NCBI GenBank assembly: GCA_963681505.1 | Contig: OY811979.1 | Span: forward strand, 1,745,430-1,809,429 | Direction of reading: 5' to 3' | DNA length: 64,000 bases | From: Eunapius fragilis | Taxonomy: Eukaryota; Porifera; Demospongiae; Spongillida; Spongillidae | Shown: one piece after another, positions 34,201-45,532 of the stretch | Position numbering within the stretch: position 1 is the stretch's first letter | How the letters are laid out: every line of letters begins with the position of its first letter | Notes under the pieces: model-generated | The model's input: only the letters and a program-made list of their open reading frames with translations | Told to the model about the DNA's origin: nothing | Database searches by the model: none | Position numbers and translations under genes: made by a program

Positions 34201-37200
34201 AGAAGATACAAAAGAAGTATTTGGTGAGGTATCTTGTATGCTTTTCTCAGAGCATGAAAGCAGTCTTGTCACAGGTGATGATAAATTATCTGCTGAGTGC
34301 AAACCCTCCGAGTTAGGCAGTCAGTATAAGGGTGGATGCCTGGATATGAACAATACCTCATTGGAGGGTGAGTGTCAGAATTCTCTTCATAATGCTGTCC
34401 CTCAAGGAGCCAGCTCTTGTGAGAAAGCTGAGAGCTTACCAGACATGCAGGCACACAACAGCGAAGAAGAAGGCTCTGATGACGACTTCAGTTCTCTTAT
34501 CCCCACCAGAGCCAGGGGGATGTATAGTAAACAGAAAGTACAACACAAAGCTACTTATCAAAGGGGAAAAGTGGTAGATCCAACATTATTGGTGGGCATA
34601 ACCAGACGAGGAAAGAACGCTTCAGTGAAAGCCAATAGTACTGTTGTTGAAGATGATGGGAGCAAGACAGACCAGTCAACAGATGTTGCAGAACCATTAT
34701 TGGTGGGCAAAGCCAGACGAGGAAAGAACGCTTCAGTGAAAGCCAACAGTACTGTTGTTGAAGATGATGGGAGCAAGACAGACCAGTCAACAGATGTGGC
34801 AGAACCATTATTGGTGGGCAAAACCAGACGAGGAAAGAACGCTTCAGTGAAAGCCAACAGTACTGTTGTTGAAGATGATGGGAGCAAGACAGACCAGTCA
34901 ACAGATGTTGCAGAACCATTATTGGTGGGCAAAGCCAGACGAGGAAAGAACGCTTCAGTGAAAGCCAACAGTACTGTTGTTGAAGATGATGGGAGCAAGA
35001 CAGACCAGTCAACAGATGTGGCAGAACCATTATTGGTGGGCAAAACCAGACGAGGAAAGAACGCTTCAGTGAAAGCCAACAGTACTGTTGTTGAAGATGA
35101 TGGGAGCAAGACAGACCAGTCAACAGATGTTGCAGAACCATTATTGGTGGGCAAAGCCAGACGAGGAAAGAACGCTTCAGTGAAAGCCAACAGTACTGTT
35201 GTTGAAGATGATGGGAGCAAGACAGACCAGTCAACAGATGTGGCAGAACCATTATTGGTGGGCAAAACCAGACGAGGAAAGAACGCTTCAGTGAAAGCCA
35301 ACAGTACTGTTGTTGAAGATGATGAGAACAAGACAGCTATGGCAGAGACTTCCAGAACTGCCTTTTTGAAAGAGAATGTTCCTTTAGTTTCTATTAGTAA
35401 GATATCCACTGAGCAGTCAGCTGAGGTCTTGGATGGAAGCAAAGGACTCATTTCACCACAGTCATTCAATGATATTCCCAAATCCCAGGCACCAAATGTA
35501 AGAGCTATGGCCAGCACATCTCCACCCCTCTCATCTTCTTCATCCACCTCTTCTTCAATTCCTTTGAGTGGAAGCTCCAAAGGAGGCAATGTCTCTGTAA
35601 GGCAACCAGCTGCAGGAAAGGTGTGTGTACAGGGTAGGGATGGGTGCAGGGGTGGGGAGGGGATGTGTGTACAGGGTAGGGATGGGTGCAGGGGTGGGTA
35701 GGGATGTGTGCAGGGATGGGGAGGGATGGTGTAGGAGTGGTAGGGGATGGTGTAGGGAGGGAAGGGATGTGTATAGGGTGGGAGGGGATGGTGTAGGGAG
35801 GGAAGGGATGTGTATAGGGTGGGAGGGGATGGTGTAGGGGTGGGGAGAGGATGGTGTATGGTGGGGAAGGATGTGTGCAGTGGTGGGGAGAATGTGTTTA
35901 GGGGTGGGGAGGGATGGTGTAGAGTGAGGAGGGGATGTGTGTAGTGGTGGGGAGGAATGTGTGAAGGGTGGGGAGGGATGTGTGTAGGGTGGGGAGGGAT
36001 GGGGAGGGATGTGTGCAGGGGTGGGGAGGGGATGTGTGCAGGGTGGGGAGGGGGTGTGGTGGAGTGGGGAGGGATGTGTGTAGTGGTGGGGAGGGGGTGT
36101 GGTGGAGGGGTGGGGAGGGGAATGGGCAGGGTGGGAGATGTGTGCGGGGTGGGGAGGGGATGTGTGATGGGGAGGGGATGTGTGTAAGGGTGGGGAGGGG
36201 GATGGTGCAGGGGTGGTGGAGAAGGGATGTGGTGCAGGGGTGGGAAGGGATGTGGTGTAGAGATGGGGAGGGGATGGTGTAGGGGTAGAGAGGAGATAGT
36301 GCAAGGAGTGTGTATGGGAAGGAATGAATCATTGACGTTTTGAGGACGACAGGCAACTCCAAGGAGAAGTGTGAAGCCATCACTTAATATGGAAGGTAAG
36401 TGGTGTAGATAATCCAGCCTATGATGTCATTGTAGATAACCCAGCCTGTGATGTCATTGTAGATCACCCAGCCTGTGATGTCATTGTGTAGATAACCCAG
36501 CCTGTGATGTCATTGTAGATAACCCAGCCTGTGATGTCATTGTAGATAACCCAGCCTGTGATGTCATTGTAGATAACCCAGCCTGTGATGTCATTGTAGA
36601 TAACCCAGCCTGGGATGTCATTGTAGATAACCCAGCCTGTGATGTCATTGTAGATAACCCAGCCTGTGATGTCATTGTAGATAACCCAGCCTGTGATGTC
36701 ATTGTAGATAACCCAGCCTGTGATGTCATTGTAGATAACCCAGCCTGTGATGTCATTGTAGATAACCCAGCCTGTGATGTCATTGTAGATAACCCAGCCT
36801 GTGATGTCATTGTAGATAACCCAGCCTGTGATGTCATTGTAGATAACCCAGCCTGTGATGTCATTGATGTATATCTGTTTGAAGGCACACCAAGTCTTCG
36901 TCCGAAATGTTCAGCCGAGACAGAGAAGCCTCGTGTTCTATTTACTGGGATGGTGTACCAGGAAGGAGAACAGATAGTGAAGGAACTGGGGGGGCAGCTG
37001 GTGGACTCAGTGTACGATTGCACACATCTGGTCACTGATAAGGTATAGGATGTGTGAGTAGCAGCGTGTGTGTGGAATGAAGACCAAGAATGAGATGTGT
37101 GTGTGTGCGTGTGTGTGTTTGTGAACCAAGGTGTGCGTGTGTGTGTTTGTGAACCAAGGTGTGTGTGTGTGTGTGTGTGTGGTGATGACCAAGGATGAGT

Positions 37201-37435
37201 GTGGAGTGAAGAACAAGGATTAATTATGATGTATGTGTGTGTGTGTGTGTTGTGGTGATGACCAAGATGAGTTATGATGTGTGTGTTGTGGTGATGACCA
37301 AGGATGAGTTATGATGTGTGTGTGTGTGTGTGTAGTGACGACCAAAGGATGAGTTATGATGTGTGTGTGTGTAGTGACGACCAAAGGATGAGTTATGATG
37401 TGTGTGTGTGGAGTGACGACCAAGGATGAGTTATG

Positions 37436-37471
<36 letters not shown>

Positions 37472-38265
37472 AGTGATGACCAAAGGATGATTTGTTCTTC
37501 TTCCACTGAAGCTGATGCGAACCATCAAGTTACTGTGTTGTTTGTCTCGAGGATGCCACATTGTTAGTTCACGCTGGCTGGACCAGTGCCAACAGCAAAA
37601 TACATTTCTACCTGCTGAGGGGTTTCTGCTTAAAGACAGAACAGCAGAGCGTCAACACAACTTTTCATTACAAAGGTGAACTGGCTTGCTATCATAATAA
37701 AACTAGTGTAGCTGTAACTTGGTGTGATTATGGTATGGGATTGTTAGACTGTCTGACTTGAGTGTGTGTTTGTGTGGACTACCACAATACAGTGTCTGCT
37801 TATTCTAGATCACTTCACCAAGCCAGACAAGTTAAACTCCTTGATGGGTACAAAATCTTTTTGACCCGCAATGTTACACCAGACAGAGCATCACTTTCTG
37901 ATATAGTCAAGTGCTCTGGAGGGCAGCTTTTAGATACTTTGCCAACTGTCAAAGACGACAAGACATTAGTGGTATCGACAGAGCAGGATTTGAGTAGCTG
38001 TAGTGCTGCACTGGAAGCTGGAGTGGTTGTATACACACCTGAATTAATCCTCAGTGGTGCCTTGAGACAAGAGCTGGATATAAATGCGTATCCTTCAATG
38101 TGTGTGTGTGTGTGTGTGCGTACGACATAACATGAATATTCATGAGGTTAAATCCTGAGTGATTTTAGGCACATACTCTCCCAAACAGCAACACTGCCGA
38201 AAGAATGCGCAAAAAGAAAGGCTGAGCCACCTGAAGAGGTGGTGGCAAAGAGGAGACGAAAGTAA
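31233..38265 (+). CDS. MDC1: MDC1-type DNA-damage mediator (FHA + repeats + tandem BRCT)
   Basis: Ten exons in phase: 31233-31308, 31362-31510, 31583-31976, 32023-32106, 33084-35620, 36353-36395, 36885-37042, 37512-37675, 37809-38087 and 38169-38265, giving 1326 residues. The N-terminal FHA domain shows [17 protein letters not shown] and DLGSRNKT, the phosphothreonine-binding signature. The C-terminal tandem BRCT shows [44 protein letters not shown], then [16 protein letters not shown] and [13 protein letters not shown]. The T of FTG and the R/K of MRTIK match the gamma-H2AX phosphoserine pocket of human MDC1. Between them lie three in-frame repeat arrays. The end is KRRRK, a likely nuclear signal. 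Met at 31233 (acaaaATGg) is preferred over in-frame Met 31146, which would add a hydrophobic stretch. PTIP-type BRCT proteins lack the FHA. Confidence 0.9.
32107..32322. repeat. 28-bp minisatellite in MDC1 intron 4
   Basis: About seven to eight copies of GTGTATGTGGGCATATGTAT plus GTACATGA, starting immediately at the donor site of exon 4. An AT dinucleotide run follows at 33022-33050. Confidence 0.93.
33318..33600. repeat. 36-bp coding minisatellite in MDC1
   Basis: Eight copies encoding [12 protein letters not shown], almost identical at DNA level, so recently homogenised. The period is 12 codons. Confidence 0.96.
33697..34098. repeat. 27-bp coding minisatellite in MDC1
   Basis: Fifteen copies encoding KEVSSTELG with A or I substitutions in four copies. 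Acidic/Ser/Thr-rich and likely disordered. Confidence 0.96.
34580..35330. repeat. 111-bp coding repeat in MDC1 with 222-bp higher order
   Basis: Seven copies of a 37-residue unit containing [19 protein letters not shown] and [13 protein letters not shown]. Copies alternate between KARRGK and KTRRGK, so the array expanded as a two-unit (222-bp) block. Basic patch and acidic patch alternate along the protein. Confidence 0.95.
35621..36300. repeat. G-rich degenerate repeat in MDC1 intron 5
   Basis: Irregular GGTGGGGAGGGGATGTGTG-type units filling the intron between 35620 and 36353. The frames on both strands are low-complexity artefacts. The G runs could form quadruplexes. Confidence 0.85.
36400..36866. 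repeat. 27-bp minisatellite in MDC1 intron 6
   Basis: About 17 copies of TGTAGATAACCCAGCCTGTG plus ATGTCAT, ending 18 bases before the exon 7 acceptor at 36885. Confidence 0.95.
37095..37475. repeat. TG-rich composite repeat in MDC1 intron 7
   Basis: TG runs separated by a recurring GTGACGACCAAAGGATGAGT-like block. Intronic, non-coding. Confidence 0.85.
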
Positions 38266-38441
38266 ACTGCCAACAAAACATTCTCTTTTCCTCCCTAACA
38301 TAGGAGCTATTTTTTTGCAGTTGTCATTTAAATATCAATCTTGTACTTATTTCCATGCTGTTACTATGGCAACATTGCATATTACATTAATACTGGGACA
38401 CATGTTTCAAGTTTAAATGGAGAAGGCAGTGTTACAAACAC

Positions 38442-38626
38442 TCAAACTGATTCGTGAGATTGTTGTGTTGCCTTTGGAGACACACCCCCTGGGCTGGGTT
38501 TAGTGCCTGGAGACACTCCAGCCCTTGGAGAGGATAGTGCTGTGTCTTTGGCAGTGCCAGCTTTTGCTGATTTCTTATCTCTTCTTTTCAGTCCATCAAT
38601 ATTTGCCTTCAAAAGGTTTGCATAAG

Positions 38627-38664
<38 letters not shown>

Positions 38665-39059
38665 GTAACATCACATGGCTTGTGGTTACAATAAACGAAT
38701 GGCGGCTGACCATTTGAAATCTCGTGACCTCCTTTGAACTGACAACAGTGCTAACGGTTTTTTTACCATTGGTGGCTCGCAGCAAACACAAGTTATCTTC
38801 TTGTTCGGCTTGGGTGGTAGGATTTCCGCTGCGAGGATTCGGTTTTTTCCGTCCATTATCTTATGAACGATTGTATACTCGGAAAGGAGTTATGACGGCA
38901 ATAGTACTTACATTTTTTCATTGTGAGGTATAACGACCCAGAGCTTCTGGTCTGTTGGAATAGCTTTGTAAGCGCTGATAAAAACTGGAGAGCAAACGGT
39001 TATCATCATAACAATATTTTTTTAGATACGCTTACGCCATCATTGTCCAGAAGACCCAT
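38442..39059 (-). CDS. SRP14: Signal recognition particle 14 kDa subunit
   Basis: Alu-domain subunit of the signal recognition particle, which with SRP9 slows translation elongation. Four exons: 39059-39036 (24 nt), 38984-38912, 38859-38711 and 38627-38442, giving 143 residues (human 136). The spliced start MGLLDND-GFLSALTKLFQ parallels the human start. Further landmarks are SGSLYLTMKKYNGRKKP, NLCLLRATNGKKTVSTVVSS, KEVTRFQM, then AYANLLKANIDGLKRRDKK. The tail is Ser/Pro/Lys-rich instead of the Ala-rich tail of primates. It converges on MDC1 (177 bases between stops). Confidence 0.95.
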
Positions 39060-39169
39060 TATAAGCAAAAATAATTTAAACAGCGGTACGGGTTATTAAT
39101 AATGCAATCAGTGTTATAAAAGACCGCTTATGTTGGAACGTGTGAAGAACGAGTGCATTTTAGAAAGGA
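39060..39169. promoter_or_regulatory. Divergent SRP14 / zinc-ribbon gene promoter
   Basis: There are 110 bases between the two start codons. AT-rich with no CACGTG; a TTATAAAA-like stretch lies at about 39113-39120. Confidence 0.55.
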
Positions 39170-39721
39170 ATGGGTTGCGGTGCATCCAACGCTACAAGCA
39201 CTAGCAGCGCTTCCAGTAGTGCAAGCCTCTATTGCAAGACCTGTGGAAGCAGGCAAGTTGATGTAACGATAAGCGGATGCCCAGTCTGTGGTGCTTTCAA
39301 TCGCCTGCACACGCCACTAACACCCACCTCTCCGGACTTAAACCGAACTGGTGAGCTGAAATACATGATTGCATAATGCAAGGTACTATAATGGATACGT
39401 ATACTTACATTTGGCTTGTGAATTGCAGGAAGTATTGCTCTTAGTGAGCTGCAACGAACCACCGAGAGCGAAACGATACAGCAGCAAAAGGTCGTAACGG
39501 ACAATAAACAGCCGAATGAAAGACATGGAGGTGAAATGAACGATAATGTTGGAACGCTGGTTTCCTGTAGCATTGAAAACGCGATTAAAAGAATGAATGC
39601 AGTGGACAATGAAATTGTGAGCGACAGTACTCCAGGGAACGCGGACGTGGACCAAAGCAACAGGCATATCGCGCCAAATAGCGAGGACTCGCAAAAATGC
39701 AATAACAACGAAATTCCGTAG
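39170..39721 (+). CDS. Small acylation-signal / zinc-ribbon protein, unknown
   Basis: Two exons, 39170-39350 and 39429-39721, give 157 residues. The N-terminus MGCGASN is a textbook N-myristoylation plus palmitoylation signal (Gly2, Cys3). It is followed by a Ser-rich stretch and a short zinc-ribbon-like pair, YCKTCG and GCPVCG, 14 residues apart. The rest is hydrophilic with no recognised domain. No family name is offered. It likely attaches to membranes and binds one metal ion through four cysteines; both are inferences from motifs. Confidence 0.65.
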
Positions 39722-39837
39722 CGGGAAGGTGTTATTGTGGTGTTAAATATTAGCACCTTCATGCATACATCCACTGTTGTAATAATGGAATACAAAAAGT
39801 AATGTCTTTATAACTTAGCCTCTACTCCTATCAAAAG

Positions 39838-40695
39838 TCAGCAATCTTCAATTTCTCCTGTGATGGCCACAGCTTCCACTTCTACCCTTGCTCCCTATTA
39901 CCGGCAAGATGACCAAGAGATGATTAATCATACCATTATATTCATATATATGTATACCTTTGGCAGAGCTGCCACTTGGTAGGTAGCCCTAGCTGGTTGC
40001 TTCTCTGTGAAGTCTTGGTTGGAAATGGAGGAAAGTGACATCACACATCCACAGTGACATGATAGCGAATGTAGTACCACTTCCCCCCAAATGCAGCACA
40101 CCAGACATAACCCAATGGCACATACACTGTCCATATATTTCATTCACTGCTTGGAAGTCATTGATGTCAGCAAGGAGCAAAGTTGCTTTGACAACTGAAT
40201 GAAAGAATTCAAGGAATGGAAATCAAAGAACGCTAAAACAAACCATTTTTGAAGGATGAACCAGCAGCCTCCAGTACATGACCCATGTTTGTCAGAACCT
40301 GTTAGTATCAGAGATAACTGAATTATGGAACCATGCCCTCTAGCAAAATACTTGATTTGACCACATTTTAAGTCACATACCTGAATCATTTGCTCTCGAA
40401 CTCCTGGTCCAACTAACTTTCCTGTCTGGGAAGGAGAGTAGAAAATTAGGATCAGTACCGTTTTAAATGGATAGAGAAATATAACCTGAGGCTCAATGCC
40501 GATCTGTCCTGATAAATATACCGTTCTGTCGACTATCACTGCTTGGCTAGCGACGCGGTAAATATAAAAGTAATACAGTAATCATCTCAGCTGCACGACC
40601 AGAGGTAAAATAGCTCACCTGTAGGGTCCAATGGCTGCTGGAGCATTTGGAGACTGCACGATCCTCCGAATAACTTTAGCTGTTGATGATGCCAT
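39838..40695 (-). CDS. RIDA: RidA/UK114 imine deaminase
   Basis: Hydrolyses reactive enamine/imine intermediates, such as those made from amino acids by PLP enzymes. Seven exons: 40695-40619, 40546-40486, 40425-40381, 40298-40244, 40194-40126, 40013-39958 and 39894-39838, giving 139 residues (human 137). Landmarks are APAAIGPYSQAVIVDRTVYL, SGQIGIEPQTGKLVGPGV, VLTNMGHVLEAAGSSF, TLLLADINDFQAVNEIYGQY, the catalytic Arg in PARATYQVAALPKGARVEVE and AVAITGEIED. Acceptors at 40426 and 40014 were chosen because only they keep frame and family spacing. Confidence 0.96.
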
Positions 40696-40758
40696 GCTTG
40701 CAGCTGTACGGATATTTGGGCGGAGTCACACGTGGAGCGCGCGATTTGGAACAGTTGA
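40696..40758. promoter_or_regulatory. Divergent RIDA/POP1 promoter (63 bp)
   Basis: The shortest gap in the window. It contains GGGCGGAG (GC-box-like) at about 40718-40725 and CACGTG at 40729-40734. Both core promoters must overlap or extend into the first exons. Confidence 0.7.
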
Positions 40759-43700
40759 ATGGAAGGCGTAGGCACGAAGCAGACGGGCAAAGCAAAGCGA
40801 AAGGAAAAGCGGCTTCAGAGTGAGCCAAGCAGCATAGAGGGAGGTGCGAATGGAGGCCCGCGTGGAATCAATGTCTTGGACTTCGCAGAAGCGCGGGCGA
40901 TGGAACTCAGTAATATGTTGAAGGCAATTAGATCGAAAAGTGGTTCGAAAAGAGTGTTTCAGCTTTTGCCTCGACATATGCGCCGAAGAGCAATGAGTCA
41001 CAATGTGAAACGGTTGCCAAGACGACTCAGAGCAGTATCGAGGAAAGAGGTAGAGTATCTGTGTGTACTGATGAGAATAAATTTTAACGGTGTGTCGTAA
41101 TGTTTCATCAGACCGAGGGTTTAGCTGCTGCTACCACCAAACTACCAAGTCGCCGTCAGCGCAGGAAACAAACGAATCTTCGACAAGAGTATTTGCGACG
41201 ACAGAGAAGTCACGTGTGGTTGGAGACTCATATCTGGCACGCTAAGAGGATGCATATGGTAAACAAGTGGGGCTATCGACTTGCACACTACCTTAACGAG
41301 AAAGGCGTGAGATTTACATACCGCTCACTTCTCTATGGCTGCTTGCTTATGGTACGTGCTGTGGTGGGTGGGGTGTCTATATATAAATGCGTAACTTAAG
41401 GGAACCCTTGGATTGGTTGATTATTTATATTTAGGTACATAGCTGCTGTATGTGGTGGCTCCAATAACCAGGTTTGCCTAGTCATCAGGGGATAGCATTG
41501 TGTGAATAAGATTTGTTGCAGCCATAATGTGAACACATTTCAGGACTTATCCTACTACCAGTGTATACAAGTATCTGGACCAATGAAGGACATATTGTCT
41601 GCACTATCTCCCTTGTTCAGCACAGACACAGGTAGAACACAGGCTTGTATTGCATATTATGGCTGCTGCCTCTTTCCTCCCTTCCACCTCCAGGCCTCAC
41701 CATTGGAGCTAGGGCATTTACTACTGGACAGAGAGAAGGAACGGCTGTCATGTACCATGCTGGAACCTATCCATCGCTACCCGTTGGACCTGTTCAATTC
41801 CTCTGGCGTGCAATGCCTTCAATGAAGGTGAAAGAAGATGAACCAACAGAGACAGGATGTTTGAGGTTAGCTAGCAAACTGTGGATCTTCTGTCATCCTT
41901 CAATGTTTGGAGAAGCCTTGAGGGAAGTCCAGACTGCAGTCTCTAACTATGACATGAGTAGGACCAATGATTGGGCCTGCGGGGTGGGCGGGGCAAGTGA
42001 GGTGGGTGTGGTTATGTCTATATCTGTGCAAGAGCTGAAGGATGAGCTTCTAAGGTTTCGTCTCCTGGGGCCTCGTTCACATGCAGTTCTGATGGCAGTG
42101 TTGACACCTGTCTTAGATTTTTGTGGGCAGTGTGTTACAAGCAGTACTTCAGATGATGCAGTAAAAGATGATACCCACCCCTCTCCATCGCTGTGGGGAG
42201 AGGCACACCACACACTACAGCAACATGCACGTTTGCTCTCGTCTCTGTACCCATCCATTAAAGCAGCAGTTAGTTCTAGCTACTTCTCTCGGGGAACAGT
42301 TGTAGGGATGGTTGTCAGCGATCCTCGCCTCTGCAGCCCTGCCTCAAGGACAGACATGGTTTCATCCTTCTTCCCTAAAAAGCTTGCAGGTGTTAAAGGG
42401 AGCACTCATGATGGAGATGAGGATGGGGACAGTGAAGATGATACTGAACAGCTAAGCTGCACTGATGAAACTCTTACAGAAGCTTCATTGGATGGGAAAG
42501 CCCCCACTGTGCCTTTCACCACACCCACATGTCATGTTCCCATTCTGCCTCCCGAGATTGCTTATTCTCCTCTGTGGGACGATGGTACCAGAAACCTGGT
42601 GTCATTATCCAAAGTGCCAGACCATATTCTAAATGAAGCTCGTTCAAAGCAATTTCCCAGACGGGATGATATTAACATAGGAGTGAAGGGTGCTCAAATA
42701 CCTGTGCTACTAATACATCAGTCACTTTCAAATGGATGTTCACCTGCTGCAGTAGAAAATTCCACCTGTATTACTAGCTGTGGTTGGGACTTACTGCTTC
42801 CAAAGAACTGGGGGATGGCATTTTGGGTGGCTCTGATATACCATGGTGGTCATGCATGTGGTCTGAAGGAGCTACAGAGGTGCATGTTGGAATGTAGAAC
42901 ATTAATGTTTCCAAATGACTTCCCTGATACACTGGCAGGCAAGCAAGAGAACAAAGCCATACAAGAAGACATGGAAAGGAAATACAGGTTGAATCCTCCT
43001 GAGAAAAGGCAAAACTATGGAAAGTTCTCAATTGCAACACCGTTTCATTGCTCCTGGGAAACACTGTTCACAGAATGCAGTGAGCCTGCAGTCAAGAGAC
43101 CAAAGAACGAACCTTGCAATCTCCCCAGAGAAGTGATCTTGGAACATTGTGACAGCTCCTTCTATGTTCTACGAAGCCGGGATATACTCTGTAAGTTGTC
43201 CCAATTTATGGAGCATATGTCACTACGGGGTCGTCATAGGAAAGTGGGTGGGGTCACTTGCATTCATGGCACATCCCTTGTGGTTGTCAAGGAGATGCAT
43301 CCTAACGCTCTAGTTGCTGTCAGTTTTGAAATGTTTGGCCGAGGAAAGGTTGGCACAACAGGGACAACATTGTATGTTCCAACCATCGCTGATTTGAGAA
43401 GCCTTGTTAATAGCAAGTCATTTTGTGGTCCCATTGAACCTATCAATCCAAGGGGAATGACCTTAGTTACAAAAGAATTCATCCAGATTGGTACATCCCT
43501 GTTGAGTAAAAGACAGAGAAGAGAAATAAAGGGACTGAAGTGCACAGGGGCACAGACTGGTTCCACTTCTACAGGTGCACAGGCTGGTTCCACTTCTACA
43601 GATGCACAGACTGGTTCCACTTCTACAGGTGCACAGGCTGGCTCCACTTCTACAGGTGCACAGACTGGTTCCACTTCTACAGGTGCACAGGCTGGTTCCA

Positions 43701-44257
43701 CTTCTACAGGTGCACAGACTGGTTCCACTTCTACAGGTGCACAGGCTGGTTCCACTTCTACAGGTGCACAGACTGGTTCCACTTCTACAGGTGCACAGGC
43801 TGGTTCCACTTCTACAGGCACACAGGCTGGTTCCACTTCTTCAGGTGCACAGGCTGGTTCAGGTAACATTATATTGTGGATGGTCTGAACATGTAAAATA
43901 GATATTTTTAGCTGCAAAGTCATGTATATATGGTACAGGTATTGCATACACGATACAGTAACTATAAGGTTTTGATGGGATATTTGTTCCCTTCTGTCAG
44001 GTGGCTGTATTAACTCCCTTTCATCTCAAGACTTTATGCTGCAGCCTGTAACCCCTTCACGTCAAGTGATTGGCTATGCTACTAGGACGGGGTACCAGTT
44101 GTCCACTTCCAAATTTGGAGGGCTGGGGTTTGTGTCATTAAGTGGGATACTTAGGATCATTGAGCTCAACTGTGAAGCTGGCGTTGGAAATGTTATTGGA
44201 TTAGCACGTAGCCATGGCACTCAATACAGATTTGTTAGGCTACAGCTCCTCATATGA
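40759..44257 (+). CDS. POP1: RNase P/MRP protein subunit POP1
   Basis: Largest protein of RNase P and RNase MRP (tRNA 5' processing, rRNA processing), nuclear. Five exons: 40759-41049, 41112-41351, 41544-41631, 41694-43862 and 44001-44257, giving 1014 residues (human 1024). The N-terminal POP1 signature is [19 protein letters not shown], then [49 protein letters not shown] and [10 protein letters not shown]. The POPLD-like middle contains [20 protein letters not shown]. The C-terminus reads [20 protein letters not shown] to [13 protein letters not shown]. An inserted TGAQTGSTS repeat lies just before the C-terminal domain. The stop is 74 bases before the next gene's start. Confidence 0.95.
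43543..43862. repeat. 27/54-bp coding minisatellite in POP1
   Basis: About 12 copies of a 27-bp unit encoding GAQTGSTST or [10 protein letters not shown] and A forms alternate, giving a 54-bp higher-order period. It ends at the exon 4 donor. Confidence 0.95.
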
Positions 44258-44331
44258 ATGTTCTCCTGTGTGTGTATATTACAGCGGCGAATATTTGATG
44301 CGTGCTTGCTTAAGTCTGGGTACGAGACAAA

Positions 44332-45532
44332 ATGGCCGGTGCAAGTAAAGTGACCAGTGAGTTTATGAAGAATGCAGTGGTACTCGCACCAACTGCTAAG
44401 CACACAGCGACGGTAAAAAAAGCAAACGCACGTTTTAGGAATGAGTGCTGTGATGGTTCTCTCCATTTAGTTTTTCTTCTTGCACGGACTAGGTGATACA
44501 GGGTAATGTATACGTATGTACATCCTGCATGTCTGAGCTTATACTTGCAGGCATGGTTGGGCCGCAACGTTTGAAGAAATAAAACAGCCTCATGTCAGAG
44601 TTGTTTGCCCCAACGCGTACGTATGTTGTCGTACGCTTGATTGTGGATTTACAGTAGGTGCACACTGTTGACACAGACCAACCATGCCGGTAACTCTTAA
44701 CATGGGATACAAGATGCCTTCTTGGTTAGTTTGGGTGAGGGGCCGGGGGTTGGTGCATGTGTGTTGGATACTTTTTATTTTAGGTTTGACCTTTTCGACC
44801 TCGCTCGCTTGACCGAAGCGCGGGAAGATGAGGTAGGTATTCTCCAGGCAACTTCGAAAGGTACCAACAGATGATACAGTGGTGGAGAAATGAACATGTC
44901 TCCTTCCGCAGTACATCAGATGTTGGATGAAGAGCTTAGCAATACAGGCATCTCGTCCAACAAAATTGTACTAGGTATAGATGCGTGTATCAATGCCTGG
45001 TGAGCCCAGCTCCTTCTCCACAGGTGGTTTCTCGCAGGGTGGTGCCCTTGCTTTGTTTTCTGCTCTCACTTATACCAAGCCACTAGGAGGGGTACTTGCC
45101 CTAAGCTCATGGATGCCCTTGCATTTGCTCCTACCTGATGTAAGTACCAGTTTGTATTTTATATTCACTTTCTTTAGTACTGTTTTATCTCTGATCAGAA
45201 AATGTCTTCTCAAAATATAAACATTCAGTCTCTTATCTGCCATGGTAGGTAAACAGTAATAATTTACCCATCATTTTGATAACATGCATACGTAGGTGAA
45301 GACGATTCTATGGTTAATATCAAACTGGGCAAATTAACCTATCAGTTGATGAATAGTTTCAATCCAGCAAACGTTCAGTTCAAAGCTTATCGTGGATTAG
45401 GTCACTCATCTTGCTTACAGGTAAATGGAGTATTTCCCACTAATTAGTGATCATTTAGTTTGTCAACAGGAAATATCAGACATAGAGCAATGGCTGAACA
45501 AGGTTCTGCCCCCATCTGGTGGGTCTATGTGA
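44332..45532 (+). CDS. LYPLA1: Acyl-protein thioesterase (LYPLA1/2)
   Basis: Cytosolic serine hydrolase that depalmitoylates proteins. Ten small exons in phase: 44332-44412, 44471-44502, 44551-44616, 44677-44724, 44784-44860, 44912-44974, 45024-45139, 45199-45244, 45296-45420 and 45470-45532, giving 238 residues (human 230). Landmarks are FLHGLGDTGHGWAATFEEIK, VRVVCPNAPTMPVTLNMGYK, MPSWFDLFDL, the nucleophile Ser in GGFSQGGALALFSALT, LSSWMPLHLLLPD, the Asp in SLICHGEDDSMV, the His in YRGLGHSSC and WLNKVLPP. LYPLA1 and LYPLA2 cannot be told apart at this distance. The motif GTCTGGGTACGAGAC at 44315-44329, just before the start codon, recurs elsewhere in the window. Confidence 0.94.

Noticed and set aside
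33568..35589. Minus-strand frames of 198, 233 and 343 codons
   Set aside because: Shadows of the MDC1 coding repeats. The plus strand has the FHA/BRCT context and correct splice phases.
35555..36383. Pro/His/Ser-rich minus frames (161 and 249 codons)
   Set aside because: Low-complexity G-rich intron of MDC1. Several overlapping frames are open simply because of composition.
36481..37035. 184-codon minus frame with MTSQAGLST repeats
   Set aside because: Translation of the 27-bp array in MDC1 intron 6, overlapping the real BRCT exon on the other strand.
45245..45295. Suspected frameshift in the thioesterase before the catalytic Asp
   Set aside because: Resolved by recognising the 46-nt exon 45199-45244 and a 51-base intron; the frame is then intact.
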